Positions 9,035 through 18,734 of a stretch of DNA of 64,000 nucleotides are shown here, piece by piece. A program made the translations under genes and the position numbers. The stretch lies in NCBI RefSeq assembly GCF_014274465.1, contig NZ_CP060394.1, positions 3,596,001-3,660,000 on the forward strand, given 5' to 3'. The stretch is from Alloacidobacterium dinghuense (lineage in GTDB: Bacteria; Acidobacteriota; Terriglobia; Terriglobales; Acidobacteriaceae). The notes under the pieces are model-generated. The model saw nothing but the letters and a program-made list of their open reading frames with translations. It did not search any database and was not told the DNA's origin. Numbering within the stretch: position 1 is the stretch's first letter; every line of letters starts with the position of its first letter.

Positions 9035-9790
9035 ATGCTACTCGCGTATGATCGATTGCGCGTGTCTTATTTGATATCCCGAAGATCGTTTGGCAAGTTG
9101 TTCGCCGTAGCAGCGCTCTCCTCCAGGGCTTTCGCCGACGAGCGCAACATGTTCCTCTCCTTGAACAGCGTACTGTTGCAAGGTCGTGTTCCGTGGCCTG
9201 ACTTTGCGCGCCTGGCAGCGAAAATTGGCTTTCCCGGCACGGACATCATGCTGAGCCCGGCTATGCAAGCCGGCGTCACCGCGACCAACGACCTGCTTTG
9301 CGGCCTTAAGATCAAGCCAGCTGTCATCGATTTTCCGGTCGAATTCCGGAAAGACGACGCAACCTTCAATGCCTCGCTCACGCGGATCGACGCAGCCGCC
9401 CAGTTCGCTGCCGCTATCCGCTGCCCGCGCATGATCACGTACATCATGCCGTCGAGCGATACGCCAAAAGATGAACTGCGCCAACCTATAAGCAGCGGTT
9501 TACAGAAAGTGCCCGCATTTTGGCGCGTCACAACGTCGCCTCGGCCTCGAGTTTCTAGGTCCGCTCGAATTCCGCAAAGCGCACAAATACGAATTCATTT
9601 GGCGCATGAACGATATGCTCGCGTTCACCAAGGAATGTGGCCCCAACGTCGGATTGCTACTCGATTCCTGACACTGGCACCACGCAGGAGCATCGGATCG
9701 TGTGTTCCTTCGGGAAGCGCCTGGACGTCGATTCTGGCAATTCGGAGACATTCCCGCGGCTAGAGACTCGCCCGGTCTCACGGGTGCGTT
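9035..9790 (+). pseudogene. Tat-exported sugar phosphate isomerase/epimerase, broken
   Basis: The first frame has a twin-Arg-like leader (SRRSFGKLFAVAALSSRAFA) and the opening of a xylose-isomerase-like TIM barrel (FARLAAKIGFPGTDIML, then KIKPAVIDFPVEFRKD). Around 9530-9560 the frame changes and the barrel continues as GLEFLGPLEFRKAHKYEF and LAFTKECGPNVGLLLDS. There the expected Trp of the family motif DSWHWHHAG is a TGA (DS-stop-HWHHAG). Resemblance fades past about 9700. One frameshift plus one nonsense change make it a pseudogene. It is divergently paired with the intact DUF362 gene. Confidence 0.8.
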
Positions 9791-10199
9791 GGTCAGAGTC
9801 GCAAGGATGGATACATGCGCAGCGTCATCACATCCATCGGCTGCAATCAGGCGAATCGTGAAACATTCACCATCAGGCTGAAGCTGTAGATGAATACGGT
9901 AGCGAAACCAACCAGCACCCGAGATGGCAAACCGCCACGAACGAGACCGTTCTCAGGACAAACGTCTGCCGCGTTGGTTGAATTTGTCAAGGCTGAGGTG
10001 GACTGTGTCCCATGCTTTCGGTTGAGGCGCCTCGAGCGCGCCTTGGCGTAGCATCCACTATGCGGAATGGAATGGCAGTGAGTCATTTACTTATTAACCA
10101 GTGTTACAACAACAGTTTAGGAGCTAATTTGCATGGCCTCATTGATATCGTTGGCTTGATGACCTACCTCCCCGCAATAAACTCGTCAACATAGTCCTT
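9791..10199. other. No recognisable gene
   Basis: Both strands were read in all frames and no family, tRNA or strong hairpin terminator was recognised. The stretch lies between two pseudogenes and is probably decayed sequence. Confidence 0.4.
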
Positions 10200-10663
10200 A
10201 CGTGGTAAAGCACGTTAGCTCGAGGCGAGCGCGAAATGATCGCGGCGCATGTGTCGTGGCGGAACGACTGCTGCTTTTTGCCAGGCCATTCACGGCGCGG
10301 TCGCCGCAGCCCAGCTCGGTCGCGATGAAAAGCTGGTGCAGACTGTGAAGACAGATTGGGCGAACGTCGATTTCTCCCAAGCTGAAGGCCCTGCTAAACA
10401 TCGCAGGCAAAGTACAGCACGGCGGAGAACGAGCAACGGAAGAAGATGTGACTGCCGCTCGCGGGCATGGCGCTATTGACAGAGAGATTCACGACACAGT
10501 TCTTATCGCCGCTGTCTTTTGCATGTGCAATGGCTATGTGGATGGTCTGGGCACGTGGGCTCCGGAAGAGCCCAGCATATATCGCGCCCGCGCTGCGGAG
10601 ATCGTGCAGCACGGCTATTCCGTGGTGACCGAAGTGCGACGATTTAGGCACTTCTACGCCTAA
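10200..10663 (+). pseudogene. Carboxymuconolactone decarboxylase/AhpD-like protein, frameshifted
   Basis: Three frames add up to an AhpD-like peroxidase-related protein. LARGEREMIAAHVSWRNDC is followed, after a run of five T near 10272, by FCQAIHGAVAAAQLG. A second +1 shift near 10370 leads to SPKLKALLNIAGKVQHG, then EEDVTAARGHGAIDREIHD, then VDGLGTWAPEEP, ending at TAA 10661-10663. The CCFC motif would hold the redox CXXC pair. Both breaks are single extra bases. The 3' half is open and well conserved, so decay seems recent. Confidence 0.82.
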
Positions 10664-11428
10664 AGACGGGTTTGCGCGACGCAACGTGATGGCCCGAATG
10701 TACAACTCGGAGCGAACGCACATTCTCAGTGTTCAGTCGTAATAAATTCAACCTTCACGCTTCAAGACAACTGCGAGCAAGCCACTTGTCCGTTAGGCCA
10801 GGCTTTCTGGCAAAGCGACCAGCCTTCTGTCTCCTGGATTGTTAAACTTGAATTGTGTGTGATCCAGGTACATTGTCACTATTTGATGGACGTGTGCACC
10901 CGCCTTCATTGAACGAGCGGATGAGGGCTGGAAAACATGCAGTGCGTTACCCAAATTTCGGTGGCACTTCCGGAGCCGCGCCTTTCTGCACCGTGTTCGA
11001 GAATCTCTCAGTGGCGGAGGCTTACCAAAAAGAACAGGTTGCAGCCAGGCCGCGTCTTCGTTGCCGAATCTACGATGATCAGGGGTTTGGAGCATCTATC
11101 CGTGAATTTAAAGGCTGCTCGTATAAGGGTGAGAGTGAGATCTCATCACGTATCAGACGCTGGCGGCTCTGTGCTTCATCTGAACTGCTTCTTACGGCTT
11201 TCGACTGGCACTATGGCTTCGAGCATTCCAGGCCGCGGTCATCGGAATGCGCATGGTGGTCCCGGGCTGATTGTGGTTTTCACGGAGTAGTCTTCATCTT
11301 TCATGCGAGGTATAAGAAGGCCGGTCCTCGATAAGAGTGACTAAATAACACCTTCTTTTCTTTACGAAATTGAGTCGTCGGCAATTCCTTACAATCAACC
11401 GCATCAAACGTGAGTCAGACGAGGGCAA
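10664..11428. other. No supported gene upstream of otsA
   Basis: About 765 bases without a recognisable product. Long open frames near 10855-11334 and 10793-11095 overlap one another on opposite strands and show no family motif or good ribosome-binding site. The promoter of the trehalose operon should lie toward the right end, but no clear -35/-10 pair was identified. Confidence 0.4.
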
Positions 11429-13717
11429 ATGCGGATTCTGAGTTTACGATTGATTATTGCGTTGATCATTGGAGTCACCATGGTATCCGTGGTCTCGTCC
11501 TGGTATCAGGTGCGAACCGAGAAAGACGCACTGCGCTTCGACCTTGAGCGAAAAGCTGAGACTTTCGGTGAGAGCCTGGCTGCAAACGCCGAATCCTACC
11601 TGCAAAACGGAGACAAGCCCGGCCTCGAATCCATGATCGAGCGCTTCAGCAACCGCGACCACTTGGTTGGTATCGGTATATACGATACCGAATTCTTTCC
11701 TCTTGCCGTCAGTCCCGATCTTAGTACGGTTGTGCCTGCGATTCCGCAGGCGCTAAAAGAGGCGATCTTACACAATCGTCCCGAAACCATTTACACACGG
11801 GTGCATTTTAAGCGACTGTATATACTCGCCGCACCGCTGCATGCCATCAACAACGGCGTAGCTGGCGGAATGATTGTTGTTTACGATACCGGCTATATCC
11901 GCGCACAGATCTTCCGTGTTTGGGGCCAGGCATTTGTCCATATCGCCGGGCAGGTACTCGTAATTGTCGCGATCACTTTGTTGATTGTCCGTTGGAGCCT
12001 GGCTGGGCCCATCGCGCGGGCTGCGCAGTGGATGAAAACTCTGCGTACGGATCGGCACGCAGCTCCGCCAACAGCAAAAGATCTCGACTTTCTCCAGCCG
12101 CTGGCAAGAGAGGTGGCACCTCTCGCAGAAAGCATGCGGCAAGCACGCGCAGCAGCAGAGATCGAAGCACGGCTCCGGAATACAAACGAATCTCTGTGGA
12201 CCGCACAACGATTAGCCGACCACGTCCGGACGAAGCTCGACGGCAGCAATCTTTTCGTGGTCTCGAATCGCGAACCTTATATCCACAATCGTCAGGGCAA
12301 CGAGATCACGGTGACCGTTCCTGCGAGCGGACTGGTTACAGCAATTGAGCCGATTCTCTGTGCCTGCGAAGGAACATGGATCGCCCAGGGAAGCGGCAGT
12401 GCAGACAGAGAAACTGTAGACAGTCGCGACCGCTTGCAGGTTCCTCCAGACAATCCCAAATACACATTACGCCGCGTCTGGCTCAGCGAAAAAGAAGAAG
12501 AGGGTTATTACTACGGCTTTGCTAATGAAGGGCTGTGGCCGCTCTGCCACATGGCGCACACGCGTCCCATCTTTCGAGCATCCGACTGGGAGGACTACAA
12601 TACGGTAAATGCGCGATTTGCTGACGCGCTTGCGGAAGAAATCGCGGAAGAAGAGCATCCTGTTGTTCTGATTCAGGATTATCACTTCGCTCTACTGCCG
12701 CGCATGGTGAAGGATCGTATCCCTCATGCCAGGGTTGCGATTTTCTGGCACATTCCGTGGCCTAACCCGGAAGCATTCAGCATCTGCCCATGGCAACAGG
12801 AATTATTGGACGGGCTGCTCGGAGCAGACATCATTGGGTTTCATGTGCAGGCGCATTGCAATAATTTTCTCAGCACGGTAGACCGCGTGCTTGAGGCCAG
12901 GGTGGACTGGGAGCATTTTGCGGTCAGACGCAGGAATCACTGGTCCGCTGTTTTGCCGTTCCCGATCAGTGTCGACTTTTTAGAGGCCGAAAATATTTCT
13001 CCTGACAACGATACGGCAGACGAACGAAGCGCGCTAATTGCAGAACTCGGGATAGGAACGACCTTCCTGGGTGTAGGCGTCGATCGTATGGACTATACCA
13101 AGGGCATCATAGAACGCTTTCTGGCAGTAGAGTCCTTTCTGGAACGGCATCCGCGTTATCAAGGAAAATTTACTTTCGTCCAGATCGGCGCGCCTACGCG
13201 CAGCCGTATTCCAAGGTACGCCGACTTCCAAAAGGAGGTGGAGAATGAAGCCAATCGCATCAATGAACGGTTCAGACGCGGCAAGTGGAGGCCGATTGTT
13301 CTCTTGAATCGTCAGCACAGCCACGAAGAAGTGCGGCGTTACTATCGTGTCGCGCACCTATGCATGGTCACTTCTTTGCACGATGGAATGAACCTGGTAG
13401 CAAAGGAGTATGTTGCCGCGCGCGAGGATGAGCGAGGCGTATTGATTCTGAGCTTGTTCACCGGTGCTGCGCGGGATTTGCGAGACGCCATCATCGTTAA
13501 TCCATATGACACGGAAGCGACCGGCGAAGCCATCGCACAGGCACTGGAAATGGATATTAGTGAGGTCGTTGATCGCATGCAGCGCATGCGGAGATCGGTG
13601 AAGGAACACAACATCTACTGGTGGGCAGGCAGTTTGATCGGAGATCTATGTGACCTTCGCCTCGGCAGGGACATGGTATCCAAAACAACCCCAAACGAGA
13701 CCCGGCGTGCAAATTGA
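11429..13717 (+). CDS. otsA: Trehalose-6-phosphate synthase fused to an N-terminal membrane sensor module
   Basis: The 762-residue protein has two parts. Residues 1-270 look like a receptor front end: helix at about 5-25, a periplasmic stretch of about 140 residues, a second helix at about 170-188, then a HAMP-like linker and coiled region. Residues 273-745 are a complete GT20 trehalose-6-phosphate synthase, which joins UDP- or ADP-glucose to glucose-6-phosphate. Landmarks are LFVVSNREPY, ASGLVTAIEPIL, FWHIPWPNPEAF, GVDRMDYTKGI (550-560) and LHDGMNLVAKEY (650-661). Ordinary OtsA is about 470 residues and soluble, so this one should be anchored in the inner membrane. The downstream otsB overlaps it. 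The front end may tune synthesis to osmotic or envelope cues, which is inference. Confidence 0.93.
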   Translation: MRILSLRLIIALIIGVTMVSVVSSWYQVRTEKDALRFDLERKAETFGESLAANAESYLQNGDKPGLESMIERFSNRDHLVGIGIYDTEFFPLAVSPDLSTVVPAIPQALKEAILHNRPETIYTRVHFKRLYILAAPLHAINNGVAGGMIVVYDTGYIRAQIFRVWGQAFVHIAGQVLVIVAITLLIVRWSLAGPIARAAQWMKTLRTDRHAAPPTAKDLDFLQPLAREVAPLAESMRQARAAAEIEARLRNTNESLWTAQRLADHVRTKLDGSNLFVVSNREPYIHNRQGNEITVTVPASGLVTAIEPILCACEGTWIAQGSGSADRETVDSRDRLQVPPDNPKYTLRRVWLSEKEEEGYYYGFANEGLWPLCHMAHTRPIFRASDWEDYNTVNARFADALAEEIAEEEHPVVLIQDYHFALLPRMVKDRIPHARVAIFWHIPWPNPEAFSICPWQQELLDGLLGADIIGFHVQAHCNNFLSTVDRVLEARVDWEHFAVRRRNHWSAVLPFPISVDFLEAENISPDNDTADERSALIAELGIGTTFLGVGVDRMDYTKGIIERFLAVESFLERHPRYQGKFTFVQIGAPTRSRIPRYADFQKEVENEANRINERFRRGKWRPIVLLNRQHSHEEVRRYYRVAHLCMVTSLHDGMNLVAKEYVAAREDERGVLILSLFTGAARDLRDAIIVNPYDTEATGEAIAQALEMDISEVVDRMQRMRRSVKEHNIYWWAGSLIGDLCDLRLGRDMVSKTTPNETRRAN

Positions 13718-14504
13718 TGATCGAAAGTCAGTAGTCATCGATTTTTTTCAGCAGTTCAATCGCACGACGACTGCACTGCTCTTGTTGGACTATGATGGCA
13801 CTCTGGCGCCATTTCAGACAGATCGTCACCAGGCTTACCCTTATCCGGGTATCGTGCCGATTCTGGAGCGGATCATTGGATCTGGCAGAACTAAGCTCGC
13901 TATCGTATCCGGTAGACCGGTTATCGAGATACAGAATTTGCTCAGCCAGTTAACTGATTTTGAGATATGGGGCGCCCATGGGTTGGAGCATCTGTCGGCA
14001 GATGGATTCTACCGACGCACAGAGATCGAGCCAAATACCCTGGCAATCATTCGACAGGCTGAAGATTGGCTGTTGCAGGCGGGGCTACTACCCATCACTG
14101 AAATCAAACCAGGTGGCATTGCCGTTCATTGGCGCGGGCTATCCGCATCAGAAGTGGAACACGTTCAGAGCCGCATCCAGGAAGGCTGGAATAAATTCGA
14201 GGGAGTACAAGGAATCAAGCTCCTAGCTTTCGATGGTGGTATCGAGCTCCGGGCTGCTCGTCCGGACAAAGGAGATGTAATTGATGCGATTCTGAAAACG
14301 ACAGATGCAGCGACGCCCGTTGCTTTCCTCGGAGACGACTTCACGGACGAAGATGCCTTCCGTGTCTTGAATGGACGCGGGCTTTCGGTCTTGGTGCGGC
14401 ACGAATACCGGAAGACGATTGCTGACGCATGGCTCCAGCCTCCGCAAGAATTGATCGACTTCTTGGCAACGTGGTCAGACATCGCCGGAATGGGCACTCG
14501 ATGA
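13650..14504 (+). CDS. otsB: Trehalose-6-phosphate phosphatase
   Basis: This HAD-superfamily phosphatase removes phosphate from trehalose-6-phosphate to give trehalose. The nucleophile motif LLLLDYDGTLAPF (Asp47 and Asp49), the KLAIVSGRP motif, a Lys near 207 (RAARPDKGDVI) and the acidic motif FLGDDFTDEDAF (Asp229/Asp230) are all present. Length (284) is normal. The listed start is GTG 13650 with GGAG six bases upstream, overlapping otsA by 68 bases. A second in-frame GTG at 13707 would give an 11-base overlap and also keeps the whole domain. Overlap implies translational coupling with the synthase. Confidence 0.93.
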   Translation: MTFASAGTWYPKQPQTRPGVQIDDRKSVVIDFFQQFNRTTTALLLLDYDGTLAPFQTDRHQAYPYPGIVPILERIIGSGRTKLAIVSGRPVIEIQNLLSQLTDFEIWGAHGLEHLSADGFYRRTEIEPNTLAIIRQAEDWLLQAGLLPITEIKPGGIAVHWRGLSASEVEHVQSRIQEGWNKFEGVQGIKLLAFDGGIELRAARPDKGDVIDAILKTTDAATPVAFLGDDFTDEDAFRVLNGRGLSVLVRHEYRKTIADAWLQPPQELIDFLATWSDIAGMGTR

Positions 14505-14596
14505 TCGTAAGTTGGTCAAGCCTTACTAAGGGCAATAACATACTTGACACACAAGAACATAAGGCGCAAGATTTTCTTAATTCGAAGGAACGCCCT

Positions 14597-15280
14597 ATGT
14601 CGAACACACTCAAAGACCTGTAACCCTCCAGCAGGCAATAGTTTACTTCTCTGACCTTGATAGATCTTTTCGCTATGCCATTGAGCTTCGCTGGCCCGAT
14701 GGCCGCATCAATTGTCCCCGCTGCGGCTCTGAGTCTCACTCTTTCCTGAAGACTCGTCGGATTTGGTTCTGCAATGGATGCAAGAAGCAATTCACCCTCA
14801 AAGTCGGCACGATCTTTGAGGATTCGCCGCTGGGATTGGACAAGTGGATGACGGCAGTTTGGATGCTGGTTAGCTGCAAAAATGGCATCTCTAGCTACGA
14901 ACTGGCGCGAATCCTTGGCATCACCCAAAAGTCCGCGTGGCACATGCTCCACCGCATTCGGGAAGCGATGCGGAGGCTCTTTCCTGAAGATGGGCGGCAA
15001 TGGACCTATCGAAATCGATGAGACTGAGATCGGCCCCAAATCTCAGAAGATGCACCCCGAAAAGCGCCTTCAGATGCACGCAAATCGCCACCAGAAGAAA
15101 GTCTCTTTCATGGGAATGCTTGATCGGGAAATCGCGTCAAGTTCGCGCGAAGGTAGTCTGTTCTCCTTCAAAGGAGTCGAGACAGGACTCTTCCCCGAGT
15201 AGTTCTCGTATCGAAGTTGTAGAGTTCCGCCTTTTCCAAAGATCATTTCATCACAACCTGCGCGGCCCGCGCTTCGCATG
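14597..15280 (+). mobile_element. IS1595-type transposase remnant
   Basis: From ATG 14597, after an early frameshift, the sequence reads TLQQAIVYFSDLDRSF, then a zinc ribbon with two CXXC pairs (CPRCGS and CNGC), then FTLKVGTIFEDSPLGLDKWM and the helix-turn-helix-like AWHMLHRIREAMRRLF. Another shift near 14990 leads to GPIEIDETEIG, the first catalytic Asp segment of the DDE/N nuclease. Similarity is lost after about 15150, and the rest of the nuclease domain is not readable. IS1595-family transposases are about 300 residues. No terminal inverted repeats could be picked out by eye. Confidence 0.82.
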
Positions 15281-15885
15281 AATCAAGCAATAGCTCAAAT
15301 GAGCGAGGTTAAAACCAAAGACGGAACGTCAATTTACTTCAAGGACTGGGGAACTGGGCAGCCCATCGTGTTCAGCCATGGCTGGCCGCTTTCGGCCTAT
15401 GAAGGCTGCGATCATCAGCGCGGTCCCCCCCGCTGATGGTCAAGACGACGGCTAATCCGGGCGGCCTTCCCAAGGAGCTTTTCGACGGATTGCAGGCGCA
15501 GCTCGCGGCCAATCGTTCGCAGTTCTATCGCGATGTCGCGGCAGGCCCATTCTATGGCTACAACCGGCCCGGCGTGAAATCCTCCGAGGCGGTCATCCAG
15601 AACTGGTGGCGCCAAGGCAGGATGGACGGCGCGAAGGCACATTACGATGGTATCGTCGCGTTTTCACAGACCGATTTTACAGAGGATCTCAAGAAAGTCG
15701 CTGCGCCCTTGTTGGTGATGCATGGCGAAGACGATCAGATTGTGCCATTCGCCGATGCCGGTCCCCTGTCAGCGAAACTGCTCAAAAACTCTGAGACGAA
15801 GTTCTATCCAGCATTCCCGCAAGGTATGCCGACTACGAATGCGAACACGATCAACGCAGATCTACTCGCGTTCATCAAAGGATGA
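15278..15885 (+). pseudogene. Non-haem chloroperoxidase-type alpha/beta hydrolase with internal deletion
   Basis: The 5' piece ([18 protein letters not shown], then FSHGWPLSA) and the 3' piece (TTANPGGLPKELFDGLQAQL, NWWRQGRMDGAKAHYDGI, LVMHGEDDQIVPFADAG, ending FIKG) are the two ends of one gene. About 90 residues between them are missing, including the GHSTGG nucleophile elbow. The join near 15400 is followed by AAIISAVPP and a run of seven C (15425-15431) that adds a frameshift. The 3' frame is open from 15436, but without the nucleophile serine it cannot be active as a hydrolase. Confidence 0.87.
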
Positions 15886-16674
15886 GCATCATTGAAGGGT
15901 TTGTTTTGAACCTCATTGGCAGGAGGAAATTCGCCGTCGGGCTGATTGATTCCGGCGTTATGCAGCTTAATCACGATGGCAAAATAGAACATCTCGCTAC
16001 CGGTAAAGTGATAATCGTCAACGCTGGCGAAGTACATAGCGCAGATAGTTTCGGTGCCCCCAGTCTGTGCTTCCGTGTGGTGCATATCCCGGAAAGCAGC
16101 TTTCGTGAGGTAGTCTCACAACGAGCGAAGCTGCCCGGTAGTCTCCACTTCTCTCAAACAGTCTTGAGTGATCCATCTGTGTCTCACGATTTGTCGAAGG
16201 CGCTTCATACTCTGGATTCAGCTGCTAGCCTTCTCGCAAAACAGGGAATGCTGCTCAACATCATGGCGGAGGTGATTCGCCGTTTTAGTTCTTGGTCAGG
16301 CGTCATCGATAGATCCGCGGCACCGAGTAACCTTGACCGTGCACGTGAGTACCTTCACGACCGCATTTCTGAGGATGTTAGTCTGGATGATCTTGGAACG
16401 GAAACGGGCCTTACGAAAGTTCCATCTTCTCAGAGCCTTTCGCAATCGCTTCGGTCTTCCGCTACATGCCTACCAGCTTCAGCAGCGTGCATTGCGGGCC
16501 AAGCGTCTGCTACGGTCATTCTCTCCTTCCCGTGTAGCGTTCGAATGCGGATTTGGCGATCAAAGTCACTTCACGCGGGTTTTTCGGGCACACACCGGAA
16601 CTACGCCACGGCGCTACGCGGATCAATTTCGTCCAATACGCGCGGGCAATATCGCCTGTACGTTTCACGAATGA
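15882..16674 (+). pseudogene. AraC-family regulator, 5'-truncated and frameshifted
   Basis: The first frame holds most of an AraC-type cupin sensor domain (VGLIDSGVMQLNHDGKIEHL, then VIIVNAGEVHSADSFG) and the first helix of the DNA-binding domain. At about 16418 one extra A in ACGAAAG shifts the frame. The second frame completes the tandem helix-turn-helix: LLRAFRNRFGLPLHAYQL, VAFECGFGDQSHFTRVF, then GTTPRRY. The usual 25-30 residues before the sensor domain are missing, and its ATG overlaps the stop of the preceding broken gene, so the front was probably lost in the same rearrangement. Confidence 0.82.
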
Positions 16675-17042
16675 CTGTGGTGACAACACCACGGTTATCG
16701 ATAGGGATCACTGTCCACACATATCCAGACCTCAGGTGTTAGCAAATTTGCTTTCTGCACCTCTCCTGAACGCAGTTACCCAGCAGACTCCCGTCTCGCC
16801 TCCGTTGATGGAATCAGGGCAAGGCGCTCCTTGAGTTGTCATTCATGAGCGATTCGGCGATTACACACTCAATGGCCCAGGGAAAACTACTTTCGATATG
16901 AAACCCGTTTGAACAAGGGGCGTAGAGCGGCCAAAAATCACACATATGCTGCGAGTTATGGCCGCCCTGCTCATATCGCTGAAGGATTAAGGCGATAGGC
17001 CATAGCGTTGGTTGACGAGAAATGGCCCGTTTCAAGGAAAGC
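16675..17042. other. No recognisable gene
   Basis: About 370 bases between the broken AraC gene and the minus-strand DUF1330 gene. Short open frames overlap the neighbours in other frames and show no motif. Confidence 0.4.
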
Positions 17043-17336
17043 TTATGCTCCCTCGATGATACGAAAGTCGCGTTCCGCGCCGGAACCGAGTGCCTGAAGC
17101 GCCTTTTGGTAAGCCTCGCTTTCGTGCGCTGCGACAGCGGTGTCAAAGCTGTCGAATTCGACAACGACCGTCCGCTGCTGCAATCCGGCTTCGTGGGCTT
17201 GAACCTGGCTCGCGGACCTGGTCAAAAGACGCCCGCCGAGAGACTCAATGGCTGGCCCTGCTAGTGCGCCATAGGCCTTCACCGCCGATTGATCCGAGAT
17301 CGATCGATATGAAACTATCCAATAACCCTTTTTCAT
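17043..17336 (-). CDS. DUF1330 family protein
   Basis: The 97-residue protein matches the small DUF1330 family, a dimeric alpha/beta ferredoxin-like fold of unknown reaction. It begins MKKGYWIVSYRSISDQSAVK, has GGRLLTRSASQVQAHEAGL in the middle, and then RTVVVEFDSFDTAVAAHES and AYQKALQALGSGAERDFRIIEG. The block VVEFDSFDTAVA-----AYQ is typical. Length is complete. The gene is in line with the SRPBCC and SDR genes on the same strand, 54 bases from the next one upstream, so the three may share a transcript. Confidence 0.85.
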   Translation of the reverse strand: MKKGYWIVSYRSISDQSAVKAYGALAGPAIESLGGRLLTRSASQVQAHEAGLQQRTVVVEFDSFDTAVAAHESEAYQKALQALGSGAERDFRIIEGA

Positions 17337-17390
17337 TGTGTCGCCTTTCAGTGCAAATGCAGTGTCAGGTACTGTGAAAGCCTGCTTGCC

Positions 17391-17858
17391 TCACGCTGCA
17401 TAACTCCCCGTCGCGACGCCGTTCCGGACTTCCATGGCTTCGACGCTCTCTGTAAACGCCCTTTCTAAAAGGCTACCAGCGATGGTACCGAGCACAAGGC
17501 CCAGGAGGCGACCCTTGAGATTCTTGCCCTCGCGTATGACGACCACGTCAATGTCTGTGGTGCCGTCGAGCTGGCGTGTAAAGGTGTAGATGTGGCCTGA
17601 AGCGCCTCCCCAGATGTTCGAGTCAGTGGTCGTGAGGACGACGTGGTTGGGATCGGACCAGTCATAGTGCAGGCGCTCCCATATGCCTCTAGAGCCTTCG
17701 GTGACGTCGGCCTGCGTGCGGCTCCGCTGATGCACCTTGAGGTACTCGTCGGCGCTGTTGCTGAAGAGTTTCGAACGGTCGGGTCCGAAATCGGTGAGCC
17801 CGGCGACGTACTGCTCAGGTGTCAGCCTGGTTATGTGGTGGAAGTGGATTCTGGGCAT
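17391..17858 (-). CDS. SRPBCC (polyketide cyclase/START-fold) family protein
   Basis: The 155-residue protein has the layout of START-like ligand-binding proteins. An opening strand (RIHFHHITRLTPEQYVAGL) is followed by GIWERLHYDWSDPNHVVLTT, then GGASGHIYTFTRQLDGTTDI, and a long C-terminal helix with a hydrophobic core (LLGLVLGTIAGSLLERAF). The helix may be amphipathic rather than membrane-spanning. No ligand can be inferred. AGGAG lies about 5 bases before ATG 17858. It sits between the DUF1330 and SDR genes on the same strand. Confidence 0.7.
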   Translation of the reverse strand: MPRIHFHHITRLTPEQYVAGLTDFGPDRSKLFSNSADEYLKVHQRSRTQADVTEGSRGIWERLHYDWSDPNHVVLTTTDSNIWGGASGHIYTFTRQLDGTTDIDVVVIREGKNLKGRLLGLVLGTIAGSLLERAFTESVEAMEVRNGVATGSYAA

Positions 17859-17919
17859 GTGTCTCTCCTTTTGCGTTGAACATTATTTGTCGGACGCACG
17901 AAACGGACCGCCTACGCGA

Positions 17920-18702
17920 TTAGCCGCGAAGAATGGGGGCTCCGAAAGGCGCACCCGTCATTCCTCCATCAACCACCAACTCGATCGCATTGATGTACGA
18001 TGAGTCGGCAGAGGCGAGGAAAAGTACGGCTTTGGCCAGTTCTTCCGGTTCGCCCCAACGGCCCAGCGCGATCGATGAGGAAACGAAGTCAGCGAGCTTG
18101 GCAGATTGCTCTGCAGTGTCGTTAGCGCGGGACCCACGCTTCCAGATCGGAGTCTTCGTGGCTCCGGGTGCGACGACATTCACACGAATGTTGCGTGGTG
18201 CAAGGTCGGCTGCGATGGCACGCGCCATGGAGACGAGGCCGCCCTTCGTGGCTGCATATGCGGCCATGCCAGATTGGCCGAGATGGTTGTGCACCGATCC
18301 GTTGAAGATAATGCTGCCATTGTCGTTCAGCAGCGGGACCGCTGAATTGACCGTAAAGAAAGCGCCATTCAGGTTGGTATAGATGATGTTCTCGAAAATG
18401 GCCTCGTCAGTCGCGCCAGTAACTGTTCTGCCGGAGATCCCGGCGTTGGCAAAGACGATATCGAGATTGCCGAATTCCTTTGCAAGGGCCGAGAAGAGTT
18501 GCTTGCGATCCTCTGCTGCCGTAACGTCGGCGCGATAGCCACGAGCGTTTGGTCGGAGTTCGGTGATTGCGCCCTTCAATGTCTCCTGGTCGCGACCGGT
18601 GATGGCTACTTCGGCGCCTTCTGCGACGAAGAGCCGGGCTGTGGCCAGACCAATGCCGCTGTTTCCTCCGGTAATGAGGGCTTTTTTGCCTGCAAGCTTC
18701 AT
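17920..18702 (-). CDS. Short-chain dehydrogenase/reductase (SDR)
   Basis: This classical SDR oxidoreductase has the cofactor motif TGGNSGIG (residues 11-18), NAG (86-88) and catalytic Ser136, Tyr149 and Lys153 in YAATK. A C-terminal block GRWGEPEELAKAVLFLASAD with VDGG completes the fold. Length (260) is standard. The start is ATG 18702, preceded by AAGGA, rather than the in-frame codon ten residues earlier. It is divergent from the TetR gene at 18790, and two dyads lie in the 87-base gap. The TetR protein very likely represses this gene. The substrate is unknown. Confidence 0.93.
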   Translation of the reverse strand: MKLAGKKALITGGNSGIGLATARLFVAEGAEVAITGRDQETLKGAITELRPNARGYRADVTAAEDRKQLFSALAKEFGNLDIVFANAGISGRTVTGATDEAIFENIIYTNLNGAFFTVNSAVPLLNDNGSIIFNGSVHNHLGQSGMAAYAATKGGLVSMARAIAADLAPRNIRVNVVAPGATKTPIWKRGSRANDTAEQSAKLADFVSSSIALGRWGEPEELAKAVLFLASADSSYINAIELVVDGGMTGAPFGAPILRG

Positions 18703-18734
18703 GATTCCTTCTTGACGACGGGGGCCTCTCAACT

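Noticed and set aside
10793-11334. Long open frames on both strands before otsA
   Set aside because: They overlap each other and lack family motifs or ribosome-binding sites.
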